64,000 nucleotides of DNA from Elymus sibiricus (taxonomy: Eukaryota > Streptophyta > Magnoliopsida > Poales > Poaceae): the NCBI GenBank assembly GCA_039707655.1, contig CM077676.1, positions 183,950,936 through 184,014,935 of the forward strand, given 5' to 3'. The notes under the pieces were generated by a model. It was not told the origin of the DNA and ran no database searches. It was given only the letters and a program-made list of their open reading frames with translations. Each line of letters begins with the position of its first letter. Position 1 is the first letter of the stretch. The position numbers and the translations under genes are program-made. Below are positions 54,153 to 64,000 of the stretch, piece by piece.

Positions 54153-55698
54153 TGATACGTCTCCAACGTATCTATAATTTTTGATTGTTCCATGCTATTA
54201 TAGTATCAATCTTGGATGTTTTTATATGCAATTATATATCATTTTTTGGGACTAACCTATTAACCCAGTGCCTAGTGCCAGTTGCTGTTTTCTGCTTGTT
54301 TTTGGCTTTTTAGAGAAACAGTACCAAATGAAGTCCAAATGCCACGAAACTTTTTGGAGATTTTTTTCTGGACAAAAGAAACCTGGGAAGCTTCGGGAGG
54401 TGGCCAGAAGCCTCACAATGGCTTCACAAGGCACTAGGGCGCGCCCCAGGGGGCTGCCGTGCTACCTTGGAGGGCCCACGTGACTCCGTTTGACCTAATT
54501 CCACTTCTATAAATTCACAAATATTGGGAAACCCCTAGAGAGCCGGAAGAGAAAACCTTTACGCCGCCGCATGCCTCTGTTCTTCCGCGATCCCATCTGG
54601 AGGCCTTTTCTGGTACTCTGCCGGAGGGGGAATCGATCACGGAGGGCTTCTACATCAACCTTGTTGCCCTTCCGATGATGTGTGAGTAGTTTACCACAGA
54701 CCTACGGATCCATAGCTAGTAGCTAGATGGCTTCTTCTCTCTCTTTGATCTTCAATACAATGTTCTCCTCGATATTCTTGGAGTTCTATCCGATGTAATC
54801 TTCTTTTGCGGTGTGTTTGTTGGGATCCGATGAATTTTGAGTTTATGATCAGATTATTCATGTGAAATATTTGAGTCTTCTCTGAACTCTTTTATGCATG
54901 ATTGTTATAGCTTTGTATTTCTCCCTGATCTATCGGTTTAGTTTGGCCTACTAGATTGATTTATCTTGCAATGGGAGAGGTGCTTTGTGATGGGTTCAAT
55001 CTTGCGGTGCTCAATCCCAGTGACAGAAAGGGACATGACACGTATTTGTATTGTTGCCATTAAGGATAAAAAGATGGGGTTTATTCATATTGCTTGAATT
55101 TGCTTCTGTACATCATGTCATCTTGCTTAAGGCGTTACTCTGTTTCATACTTAATACCCTAGATGCATGCTGGATAGCGGTCGATGGGTGGAGTAATAGT
55201 AGTAGATGCAGGCAGGAGTCGGTCTACTTGTCTTGGATGTGATGCCTATATACATGATCATTGCCATGAATCCGTCATAATTATTTGCTTTTCTATCAAT
55301 TGCCCAACAGTAATTTGTTTACCCACCGTATGTTTATGTGCTCAAGAGAGAAGCCTCTAGTGAAAACTATGGTCCCCGGGTCTATCTTTATTATATAAAA
55401 AACCTAAAAATACCTTGCTGCAATTTATTTACGTTTAATTTAATTAGTAATTTAGTTTATCTATTTACCTCGATAAAATTTAATCCTTGCAAATAACCGC
55501 TAAGAGGATTGAAAACCCTCTTATTTGTGTTGGGTGCAAGTGTTTGCTCTTGTGTGTGCAGGTGCGCTTAACGGAATTTTGCTTGGTTCTCCTACTGGAT
55601 TGATAACCTTGGTTCTTAACTGAGGGAAATACTTATCTCTACTGTACTGCATCATCCTCTCCTCTTCGGGGAAATACCAACGCAGACTACAAGTAGCA
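54153..55698 (+). repeat. 3' LTR of element A (1,546 bp)
   Basis: TGATACGTCTCC to CAAGTAGCA, followed by TSD ACCGG. TATA box at about 54508. It differs from the 5' LTR at roughly 40 sites by eye. Confidence 0.9.
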
Positions 55699-55703
55699 AC
55701 CGG

Positions 55704-56442
55704 CTTAAGTCACGTGAGAACCGGCTTACAGATAGCGAAGACAAACCAAAAGAGGCTACAAGTCCTGCTTTCACAAGAATGCAAATTTCAGACTCGAGCC
55801 TCAAAAGCCGGTCTTTATGTCGAGGCTCAAAAGCCGGCTTTTTAATTTAAAGTTTGCTTTATTATATATTGTATCATTTCTTTTATCAAGTACTTTGAAT
55901 TCTCACTTGTATTAAAATTATTATTATCAGGACATATCCTCTATTTTTTGCAGAAGACAGTCTTTATGTCGAGCCTCGAAAGCCGGCTTTTTAATTTAAA
56001 GTTTGCTTTATTATATATTGTATCTTTTCTTTTATCAAGTACTTTGAATTCTCACTTGTATTAAAATTATTATTATCAGGACATATCCTCTATTTTTTGC
56101 ATAAGCCGGTCTTTTCTTAAGAAAGGCCGAGTCTCATACATTATCCTACGAATTATACATTCAAAGGAAGTATGATTTCTATTCAAACGATATGCGCCGG
56201 GTTCTAATGCACACCGGCTTGGGAGTCATTTTCACGACAAAGCAACACTTGAGAAATCATATACAAGCATAGCATTCCGGGTTGCACTGCAACCACGCCC
56301 AAGGTTTTTCTTTCGTGAAAAGGCATCATCAGTTCCAAAGGAAACTACTAAGTGCTCGATGGCACTGGTAGCTCTACGGAGTTTCAGACCAAAAAATATT
56401 ACAAACCCCATCCGGGTTACACATCAACATTGTTTTCAATAT
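55704..56442 (+). other. Tat element 1, 3' noncoding continuation
   Basis: Continues from 32501 after element A. Contains a 149-bp tandem duplication (55811-56108) and repeated AGCCGG(C/T) motifs. No ORF. Confidence 0.55.
55811..56108 (+). repeat. 149-bp tandem duplication in Tat element 1
   Basis: Copies 55811-55959 and 55960-56108 both start GTCTTTATGTCGAG and share the AAAGCCGGCTTTTTAATTT block and the GGACATATCCTC end. They differ at only a few bases. Confidence 0.85.
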
Positions 56443-58494
56443 TTAAGTCGGCGGAATAACAGTCGATGGCTGAGACCCGGCCATTGGGTTTTGCGGATTG
56501 ACATTGGCCTGGTCCTCTTCAGCTCCGGTTGACGCCGGGTTGACGTGCGCCGGCTCAACTGGTTTTTCCGGGTCCTTCTCAGTGTCAGCTTGTTCAGTCT
56601 GTGGGCTTTCTGCCACCCACTGAATTGAAGACAAAGCTTCAAATACCATATCTTCTCTAATCACATCAGAAGTGCTGGTTTCTGAGGCAAAGGCTTGCTT
56701 ACGTGGAGGGATGAGTTTGAAAGGTTGAGGCTCTGGTATGCTCATACGCTTCCCAGCTTCAGTATAACCGACTTGGAACTTCTTCAGATCCAACTCGTCA
56801 GTAATTTTTGTAGCGACAGGCCGGGTCTCACGCACGCAGCGCATACCATCCACCTCAGAAAATTCAGAGTTATCGGCATTAAGCTCTGGGAACCCGTCGT
56901 CAAGGAGAGCCGGTTGCATCTCTGGGTGGTATGCCTTAGCCAAAGCAAGTGCACTCATTGCCCCTTGCCTGCAAGCCGACTTCTTCAATTCTCGGATCCA
57001 CTCTGGGATCATCGAAAATTCATTGAGCATTTCCATGATCCTCTGTGGCGGAGCCTTTGCATTCTTCACTTCAATCATGCAGTATGCTCCTCCTACATAC
57101 AGCTGCTCCAGAAACTTATAGACGGCTTGAACTTTGACTAGTGGAAGCCCCATCACATTATGGTTTCTTTTGCCTGTCAATAAACATGACAAACATCAGT
57201 GGCGAGTTGATAAAGTGGCGAGTTGATAAAAGGGAAAGGGCACACTTACCAAAGATAGCTATGCACATTTGCGTGATGTGATCTTTCAGGGAGGTGAGCT
57301 CTTGCTTCACCGGCTCAAGTTGCGACTCGGCCTCTTCAGCACATTTTTGTAAGGTAGCCTTTTCATTAGCAAAAGTAGTCTTGGTTTTCTCCAAGGTATC
57401 TGTGCATTTTATTAGTGATTTTTGAAAGTCGGAAGATAGCTTTTCGGCCGTCTCTCGCAACTTTTTCTCAGCCTTCACCTCTTTTGTCAAGTCGGCGATA
57501 TTTGAGTCGGCTTGGTCTAGCAGTTCCTGCAAGAACAACACATTCTTTATACTGTCTAAAATAAGTCCCAAGTCGCCGCAGGCCGGCAACCCGGCACTTG
57601 GGGGCTACGGAGCATTTGATTTTCCTCACAAATGGCCTAGATATTTATAGAAGTAAAGTCCCGAGTTTGCGTAGGCGATCGACCCGGCACTTGGGGGCTA
57701 CATTACTGATTTCAAAGTTATGCCAATTTATAAAGTCCCGAGTCACCGCAGGTGATCTACCCGGCACTTGGGGGCTACATTGCTGAATTCAAAGATATGC
57801 CAATTTATAAAGGCCCGAGTCGCCGCAGGCGATCGACCCGGCACTTGGGGGCTACACTACCCAATTTCAGATTCTCCAAATGCCAGTCCTGAGTCATTGA
57901 AGGCAGTTGACCCAGAACTGGGGGACTAATGCATTTTAGCCATTTTGACTAAGTTCTATAGTTTTATTGAAGACCCAGCCTATCACACACTGATAAGCCA
58001 ACTCTTGGGAACTACATTTGGTTAACGTACACTAAGCTACAAGGCGACTCCAAAGAAAAGACTCAGATTTTCAGCAAGTCTATATTTAGACAAGTTTTAG
58101 GCTATCATTGCATTCTACGCATAAGACTTGGGGGCTACATAAGTATAATTGTGAGAAAGAAACATACCTCATATTTCCGCTTCAGTGTGTTTCTCATGGT
58201 AGTTTCAGTTTGCCGACTCTCAGACAGCCGAGTCAGATAGCTTTGATGAAGGGAGTCCACATCCAAGTCTTCAAAAGACTGAAATTGAATGGTGTTTTTC
58301 CCTTTCTCATAGCTGGGCGACTCATCCTTGGCTACGATCTTTGCCAAGGCAGCCGAAGTCCCCGGTGCCGTGCCATGGTGTTCACCAGTAACGACCACGT
58401 CGTCCTGCGCCGTCTTGACTAGCTCTTCCACAACTGTTTTGTTCCTCTGCTCTTCTGCATTAGCAGGGTTAGGGAGAACTTCATCTTGATCCAT
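56443..58494 (-). pseudogene. Spliced antisense accessory gene of Tat element 1
   Basis: Minus strand, opposite to pol, three exons with consistent phases. Exon A ends at 58168 (KRKYE, donor GTATGT), with MDQDEVLPNPANAEEQ at 58494. Exon B 57526-57250 (ELLDQADSNIADLTKEV; long coiled coil; ends MCIAIFG, donor GTAAGT). Exon C 57173-56443 (KRNHNVMGLPL; FLEQLYVGGAYCMIEV; Pro/Glu-rich end). Upstream of 58494 the frame has a TAG (probably from TGG), and the start is cut by the LTR at 58627. It resembles the coiled-coil antisense extra ORFs of Tat elements. Function unknown. Confidence 0.65.
57566..57927 (+). repeat. PPT-like repeat array in Tat element 1
   Basis: Four good copies and one degenerate copy of GAGTCGCCGCAGGCGATC-type sequence followed by ACCCGGCACTTGGGGGCTAC (about 57566, 57660, 57738, 57820 and 57890), period roughly 75-95 bases. 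A lone ACTTGGGGGCTAC lies at 58126. The array occupies the intron between exons A and B of the antisense gene; on the plus strand GGGGGCTAC matches the PPT form of Tat element 2. Confidence 0.75.
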
Positions 58495-58865
58495 TTGATC
58501 AGTCTAACCCACCGGTTCAGCATGATAGGCCGGGTCCTCTTGTTGCGTCGTTTCATCCTGGCCAGCCGGTCGTCTTGACCAGCTGGGTCATCTTGTGTTG
58601 CCCGGTTGTCTACTACTACTTGTGAGTGATATGTCTCCAACGTATCTATAATTTATGAAGTATTGATGCCATGTTTATAACAATTTTATATGGTTTTGGT
58701 ATGATTTGATTAGAACTAACCCGGACTGACGCTGTTTTCAGCAGAACTACCGTGGTGTTGTTTTTTGTGCAGAAATAAAAGTTCTTGGATTGGGCTGAAA
58801 ATTTACGGTGATTTTTTTATGGACCAAAAGAGACCCCCGAAGCTTTGAGGAAGGACTAGAAGCCT

Positions 58866-58940
58866 CACGAGGAAGCGACAAGCCTGGGGGGCGCGCCCTC
58901 CCCCCCAGGGCGCGCCTACCAAGCTTGTCGCTCCCTCGTG
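58866..58940 (+). promoter_or_regulatory. Extended GC-rich hairpin of the third Athila-like LTR
   Basis: A 34-base left arm (CACGAGGAAGCGACAAGCC then GGGGGCGCGCCCT) pairs with 58907-58940 with four mismatches, some of them wobble pairs, around a C7 loop. It differs in sequence from the other LTR hairpins but keeps pairing and position about 35 bases upstream of the TATA box. Confidence 0.7.
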
Positions 58941-59190
58941 GCCCCCCTAGCGTGAATCCAATGCTGAAAAATCTTATAAATATAGAAAACCCTGAAAATA
59001 AACCTAGAATTTCCACGCCCCCGCCGCAAGCCTCTGCACCAAAGCGTTCTCATCCGGAGCCCTGTTCCGGCACTCTGCCAGAGGGAGGAATCATCACCGG
59101 AGGCCATCTTCATCATCCCGGCAGTCTCCATGACGAGGAGGGAGTAGTTCACCCTCGAGGCTGAAGGTATGTACCAGTAGCTATGTGTTT

Positions 59191-59192
<2 letters not shown>

Positions 59193-59227
<35 letters not shown>
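59193..59227 (+). repeat. (CT)n microsatellite in the LTR leader
   Basis: About 17 CT units; the same place in the other two LTR copies (around 37132 and 51607) has only four or five. Confidence 0.9.
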
Positions 59228-59231
<4 letters not shown>

Positions 59232-60300
59232 TTCTTGATTTGGCACGATCTTGATGTACCGCGAGCTTTGTTAATATAGTTGGATCATATGGTGTTTCTT
59301 CCCTCTCTATCTTGTTGTGATAAATTGAGTCTTTCCCTTTGAGGTTTCATTGTTGTCGGATTGAATACTTTGGATTTGAGAACACTTGATGTATGTCTTG
59401 CATGTGGATACCTGTGGTGAAAATGGGGTATTCTATTGAGTCACTTGATGTATGTTTTGGTAATCAACTCGCGGATTCCCATGACCTTGGGGTAATCTAG
59501 GCATATGGGTTGGTACAAGTTTTCATCTTCTTTTCTCTGATAGAAACTTTGGGGTACTCTTTGAAGTTCTTTGTGTGGATTGAATATTATGAATCTGAAG
59601 TTGTTTGATGCATATCGAATAATCAACTCACGGATACTTGTGGTGACATTGTAGTATCTAGGTGACATTAGAGTTGGTTGATGCGTATCATATGGTGTTA
59701 TTTTAGTACAAACTCTAGGGCTGTTTCTGACACTTATAGGGATGGCTCAATAGATTGATCGGAAAGGATAACTTTGAGGTGGTTTTGTACCCTACAACAA
59801 TTTCATCTTATGTTCTCCGCTAATAGGAACTTTGGAGTGATTCTTTGTCGCACGTTGAGGGATTGTTATATGATTCAATTATGTTAGCATTGTTGAGAGA
59901 TTGCACTAGTGAAAGTATGAACCCTAGGCCTTGTTTTCAAGCATTGCAATACCGTTTGTGCTCCGTTTTATCACTTGCTACCTTGCTGTTTTTATATTTT
60001 CAGATTACAAAAACTTATATCTACTATCCATACTACACTTGTATCACCATCTCTTCGCCGAACTAGTGCACCTATACAATTTACCATTGTATTGGGTGTG
60101 TTGGGGACACAAGAGACTTTTTGTATTTGATTGCAGGGTTGTTTGAGAGAGACCATCTTCATCCTACGCCTCCCATGGATTGATAAACCTTAGGTCATCC
60201 ACTTGAGGGAAATTTGGTACTGTCCTACAAAACTCTGCACTTGGAGGCCCAACAACATCTACAAGAATAAAAGTTACGTAATAGACATCAAGCTCTTTTC

Positions 60301-60317
60301 TGGCGCCGTTGCCTGGG
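60301..60317 (+). other. Primer-binding site (tRNA-Asp, one mismatch)
   Basis: TGGCGCCGTTGCCTGGG 10 bases after the LTR end at 60290. Confidence 0.8.
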
Positions 60318-60377
60318 AGGTGAGTGCTTGAAGGTATATCTTTAAATCTTGCAATTGAATCTTTTAGTTTCTTGTTT

Positions 60378-61789
60378 TGAAAGCGCAGGATAACTCCCAG
60401 AGGGGGGGGGGGGTGAATGGGAGATTTTTAGAAATTCGTCAAACTCCGAGGACTTTGATGAAAATCAGAGTGAAGAAATAGAAATAGAATTGACACTAAG
60501 TCTACCCAGATATGGAAAGCATGCATACGAAGCATAAGCAGGTGAAGAGCATGCAATCATACACACATATAAGCACGAAGAAAATGAACTGAATAAAATG
60601 AGACAGCATGATGAAAGTCTTCAGTTCAAATTCTTCAGAAAGGTAAGACACAAGTTCTTCAGTGGCAGAATAGTAGTAAAGTAAAGGAGTGAGGAATTTG
60701 AAACCAGTAGAGCTCGACGAAGACACAACAGTTTGGTAGACCAGTTCCAGTTGCTGTATCAACTGTACGTCTGGTTGAGGCGGCTGAGTTTTACCTCAGA
60801 GGACACTTAGTCCTCACCGTATTCCTCTTGAGCTAAGGTCACTTAGTCCTCGCCCGATCACTCATGGTAAGTCTTCAAGGTAGACTTCCGAAACCTTCAC
60901 AGACTTGGTCACCGGCACGCCACAATTACTCTTGGGTGCTCAGAACATGACGCCTAACCGTCTGGAGGAATGACAGTCCTCAAAGGTAACAGGCGTCGGA
61001 TCACACAGATCAACTTCTTCAGTGATGCTCAGTCACTTAGGCTCTGTTTGGGTTTTCCTCACTTGGGTTCTCACAAAGTCGTCAGAGGAAGGGTTGCTCT
61101 CAAATGACAAGTGTCAATCTCTCTCTCGAGCAGCCAACCAACTAGTGGTTATGGGGGGGTGGCTATTTATAGCCAGGAGGCAACCTGACATGAAATGTCA
61201 TAAATGCCCTTCTCAGACAAGACCGTTGTCAGGATAAGGATCCACTCGACAGCTGGCATGCAGCGCAACAACGGTCGGAAAATTGAACTCTCAATTTCGT
61301 CAAGGCACTCAATTTCCTCACGATAGGCAGATCGCACTAGCGAAATCCTAACTCCTTAGCATGACCAAATTCATCAGAGACCAGATGAACTTCGTCACTG
61401 TCACTGTCAAATTCGTCAGCTGTTCCGGAGATTTCCAAAGGCTTCACTCGAAGCGGCTTAGGTTTGTATAGTTTTGAGCATCGCTTTGAAGTATGAAATA
61501 TGTTTCACCTTGACCCCCTTTAACAGTACGGTTTTTCCTATGACTCAAATAAGAAGAAAAAGAAACTATGAAAACAAAGTCTTCAAGCTCCAAAGTCTTC
61601 ACATCAATTTCCTCAAAGGCCGCACCAAATTCTTCACTTGAAGAAATACATTTTTAGGGGTCGTCTTCCGTGGTTAAACCAAGCCTTCAGGGACTATTTT
61701 CTCCTGTGTACACTCACAAACATATTAGTCCCTTAACCTATTTGTCTTCAATACTCCAAAACCACTAAGGAGGCACTTGATGCACTTAC
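60378..61789 (-). repeat. 3' LTR of Sirevirus-like element 2 (1.41 kb)
   Basis: Plus-strand ends TGAAAGCGCAGGATAAC (60378) and GCACTTGATGCACTTACA (61789). A G12 run lies near 60403. GAGGAC...GTCCTC palindromes appear near 60798. No gene. Confidence 0.75.
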
Positions 61790-62304
61790 AATCTCCCCCT
61801 TTTTGGTGATTGATGACAAATCAGTTAAGTTTTTAACGGGAGTAAAATAATGGAAGTGTAAGTACTGAATGTGAAGACATTGGTTACAAGATATTGAGGA
61901 ACTCCCCCTGAAGATGTGCATATGAAGAATTTGCTTTTGATTGCAAATGCACATGGCAGGTTCAAATTGTGGAGATCTCCACTATATCTTGGAATCCAAT
62001 CATGCATGATCATAAGATATTGAAGAATTTGAATACATGATGAAAATTGGTGTCTGACGAATTGCAGTATGCATGCACACATAATATTTGAGGAATTAAA
62101 GAGCAGAGTCAGACCACCAATAGTTTAAGTTACAACTCTTCAAAGAGCAAATCAAATGAACACAAGAGTTGCAACTTCGCAAAATAATCCACTCCATAGT
62201 TTATAAGACCCGCTTGAAGACTTAACACTCAAATTTCTCCCCCTTTGTCATCACATGACCAAAAGGAAACGAAACTGAGGACTAACACGCCCTGAAGAAT
62301 GAGC

Positions 62305-62505
62305 TCATGAAGCAGTTGAGGGAGCGCCAGCCATGTTGTTGGGGTCGCGGGTTGAAGAAGGACCTGCAGTAGTGTCGTCAACGTCTTCATTTTCATCAGT
62401 GGCACGTGAAGAAGACACAGAGCTTGGAACCATCGGAGGAATTTGAACCTTCTTGAACTTCTTCTTGGGCGGATTGGCCAAATCAAAGTTCATTTGGAAT
62501 TCCAT
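62305..62505 (-). pseudogene. C-terminal end of a Copia polyprotein or accessory ORF
   Basis: Minus-strand frame MEFQMNFDLANPPKKKFKK...AGPSSTRDPNNMAGAPSTAS to a stop at 62305; the frame is open upstream to the LTR boundary. Basic then acidic then Ser-rich, no domain recognised. Its position upstream of the PPT fits the 3' extra region of Sireviruses. Confidence 0.45.
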
Positions 62506-63361
62506 TTCTTCAAGTTCATCAGGTGTCGTGGTGAAATCACGGCAGATGCCATGAGATGGCTAAAAGTGGGGGGCTGCGTGAGGACGCCGGTGGGTTCCGG
62601 AAATGAGGTTGGCACATGCGTGCGCGGGACACAAGGCGTACCCAGGTTTGGGGCCATCCGGAGAGGTAACACCCCTAGTCCTACCGAATGGGATGATATG
62701 CACAAGGGCTACAATGATGCTCCTGGAGCTGTTTGGGCGGAGGAGGAAGAGGGAGCTGGCTCTCCACTCGGCCTCTCCTGTGTGTATGTGTGTGGATGTG
62801 GTAATGAACTACGAATGGAGCTGAACCCCCCTGCCTGGAGGCCTCCTAGGGGGTCTTGTAGCCCAACCCCCTAGGGTTACATCAGTAAAACTACGCGCAG
62901 CAGGACCCGAACGTCGGCGTCTGGAGCCGGCTGTGGGGCCCGCCGGTTGCTGGGCCCCGCTGGCTGTGGGGCCCGCCGGCTGCTTGGCACTGTGGCCCGT
63001 CGCCTCGTGCCTCACGGAGTGGTTGGCGTCGTGGGGGCTGCAGTGGCGCGCTGGTGCTGACGCTGGTCATCCCGGTCAGCGGGGTTGGCAGCTCTGTCGC
63101 CACGCCTTCCCGAGACGGATTGCATTGTAGCCACACTCTCCCGTCATGGAGGGTTGTCTTGTCATTGGAAGCGATGGGATGGCCGCTAACCCGTCGCCAG
63201 CCAGCTAGCGGACAGCCGGACCCGGCCCGGGGCCGGGCCTAGCCAGCTCGCGTTGGGAAGCCGGCCGGACGGCCAGCCGGAGGGGAGGGGCACGGGCTGC
63301 CCCGACGTTTTGAAAAGGCGCTCTGGGTCCGCTTGCCTACCCGGGTGTCACCCCCCCGACA

Positions 63362-63963
63362 GTAGTCCCCGAAGCTGTAAAGGCTCGTCGGCTCCAAGCG
63401 GGGGGGGGGGGGGGGTTGCTGCTTATTCCCTCCCCGAAGGAGCGCGGTTGCGTGGCGAGGAAACGCCGACTTGAGGCCGCCGTTCGCCGGCTGCCGGGAG
63501 CTGGGTCGAAGTACTTAACCGTGCCGGAGTCCGAACGGTTCGGCCGGCTGGTCCGGCCGATACGGGGGAGCGCGCCAGTTGCCTGACGAAATCCTGCCAC
63601 GTGTAGCCCAGCGGCCGATGAGGCCTGCCAGGCGACGCGCGCGACGGGACGTCGCGGTGGGCTGGGTCCTACCAGGCCGCGGCCTCGGCCCGTGCGCGGG
63701 ATTTACTGCGGCCGCGTTTGCCTATTGGAGTTCTCGGGGTAGTTAAGACATGTCTTAATGCGCCCGTGCATTGCGGGGGAGTGGGGATCGTGGGCGCAGA
63801 CGATCCCACTCCCCCACGTTCCACCGTAGTCTTTAAATGGGAAGGGAGGGGGAGAGGCCGAGGCATTCGCTCCCCTGCCCCCGCCCGTTGCTTCGTCTCC
63901 ACCTCCCCATCTTCCTTCTCGCATACGCCGTCGCCGCACGCCATCGCCACACGCCACCGCCGC
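63362..63963 (+). other. Possible promoter and leader of an antisense gene in Tat element 3
   Basis: By analogy with 38945-39242. Contains a G17 run at about 63400-63416, TTTAAATGGGAAGG near 63832 as a weak TATA-like site, then a C/T-rich leader. No ORF with recognisable features. Confidence 0.35.
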
Positions 63964-64000
63964 ATGCCACCGTCCACTCGAGCTGCCACCACGCCACGCT
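63964..64000 (+). CDS. Possible start of an antisense accessory ORF, cut by the window
   Basis: ATG at 63964 opens MPPSTRAATTPR and is open to the last base. Position and leader match the antisense B3-like gene of Tat element 2. Too short to identify. Confidence 0.25.
   Translation, partial: MPPSTRAATTPR

Larger units (their letters stand above)
32507..55698 (+). mobile_element. Non-autonomous Athila-like element A (WHAM-like)
   Basis: LTRs 32507-34052 and 54153-55698 (both 1,546 bp) and TSD ACCGG define it. Without the nested element B it is about 7.0 kb. It has an Athila tRNA-Asp-type PBS, one frameshifted acidic ORF (34290-35224), PPT-like motifs and a PPT at 54135-54152, but no gag-pol, so it must rely on proteins from another element. 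LTRs differ by roughly 2-3% by eye. The WHAM label is from memory. Confidence 0.88.
27500..58626 (+). mobile_element. Tat-type Gypsy element 1, decayed and heavily nested
   Basis: Left part 27500-32506 holds a gag remnant, the full pol order and the 3' leader. The right part 55704-58626 resumes after the nested element A and carries an antisense accessory gene. The join is supported by TSD ACCGG at 32502-32506 and 55699-55703. An archaeal-type RNase H placed after the retroviral one, plus an antisense ORF between pol and the 3' LTR, are Tat-clade hallmarks. Neither LTR is present: the 5' end is truncated and the 3' end is cut by another LTR at 58627. Confidence 0.8.
58627..60377 (+). mobile_element. 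Second copy of element-B family, 5' LTR and leader only
   Basis: The LTR 58627-60290 (TGATATGTCTCC to TAGACATCA) matches element B's LTR. It is followed by PBS (60301) and 60 bases of leader identical in kind to element B, then is cut by the Copia LTR at 60378. Left flank GTGAG (58622-58626) would be the TSD. It is nested in Tat element 1. Hairpin arms 58866-58899 / 58907-58940 and TATA box 58975-58982 are present. Confidence 0.85.
60378..62523 (-). mobile_element. Sirevirus-like Copia element 2, 3' end
   Basis: Minus-strand element: 3' LTR at 60378-61789 (minus strand TGTAAGTGCATCAAG to CCTGCGCTTTCA), PPT AAAAAGGGGGAGAT at 61790-61803, then 3' internal sequence to 62523 where a Tat LTR interrupts it. 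More PPT-like GGGGGAG motifs lie at about 61904 and 62238, a multiple-PPT pattern reported for Sireviruses. Confidence 0.75.
62524..64000 (-). mobile_element. Tat-type element 3, 3' LTR and flank (continues right)
   Basis: LTR 62524-63361 on the plus strand is TGTCGTGGTGAAATC...CCCCCCCGACA. The next bases, GTAGTCCCCGAAGC, read on the minus strand as a PPT (GCTTCGGGGACTAC), so this is the 3' LTR of a minus-strand element, as in Tat element 2. Left flank TCAGG (62519-62523) is the expected TSD. Internal sequence is GC-rich and runs off the window. Confidence 0.75.

Noticed and set aside
57566..57927. Regularly spaced repeats reminiscent of a CRISPR array
   Set aside because: Plant nuclear context, few and diverged repeats, similar rather than unique spacers and no cas genes. 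They are PPT-like tandem repeats of a Tat element.

Overview
The window is repeat-rich nuclear DNA from a large-genome grass, almost certainly a Triticeae species (wheat, Aegilops or barley group). Three things point there: nested LTR retrotransposons of Athila, Tat and Sirevirus types, LTRs resembling the wheat families usually called Sabrina and WHAM (names from memory, tentative), and a small gene island with GC-rich monocot exons. There is no prokaryotic, organellar or CRISPR content. I could run no database searches. Family assignments rest on motifs, primer-binding sites (PBS), polypurine tracts (PPT), LTR pairs and target-site duplications (TSD).

Layout. 1-2285 is the 5' end of a minus-strand Sirevirus-like Copia element (LTR, PBS, gag, start of protease). 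2513 to about 18363 is probably a decayed non-autonomous DNA transposon carrying a minus-strand gene relic. It is split by a complete 14.2-kb Athila-type element (2607-16758, TSD GCCAT), whose 5' LTR is itself split by a 3.85-kb solo LTR (2906-6751, TSD GCGCG). The gene island follows: an eight-exon GAUT-family galacturonosyltransferase (18554-22172) and a single-exon ECA1/prolamin-like secreted cysteine-rich protein (22849-23202). A PIF/Harbinger-type element with only ORF1 (23386-25856) and a LINE endonuclease relic (about 26615-27000) come next.

From about 27500 to 58626 lies a decayed Tat-type Gypsy element. It is split by a non-autonomous Athila-like element A (32507-55698, TSD ACCGG), which is split by a second one, B (36536-52684, TSD CTAAT). 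B's 5' LTR is split by a minus-strand Tat element (38059-46712). The sequence thus nests four deep, and three of these levels are bracketed by recognisable TSDs. On the right, the first Tat element is cut by another LTR of family B (58627-60290), then a minus-strand Sirevirus-like 3' end (60378-62523), then a minus-strand Tat 3' LTR (62524-63361) that runs off the window.

Most interesting signals. (1) A 247-codon intact gene antisense to the Tat element at 38-46 kb, encoding an Arg/Gly-rich N-terminus, a B3-like DNA-binding fold and an acidic Ser/Asp tail. (2) A GC-rich hairpin built on GGCGCGCC just upstream of the TATA box in the Athila-type LTRs, with at least one compensatory base-pair change between families. 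(3) A second copy of that hairpin plus TATA box inside the autonomous Athila element, directly upstream of a 171-codon coiled-coil ORF in the env position. (4) A conserved acidic protein with SGFG-x-V-x-TL repeats as the only ORF of the two non-autonomous Athila-like elements, which share PBS type, and in one case the 3' noncoding module, with the autonomous element. (5) Arrays of PPT-like motifs, several forming hairpins, in Athila, Tat and Copia elements alike.
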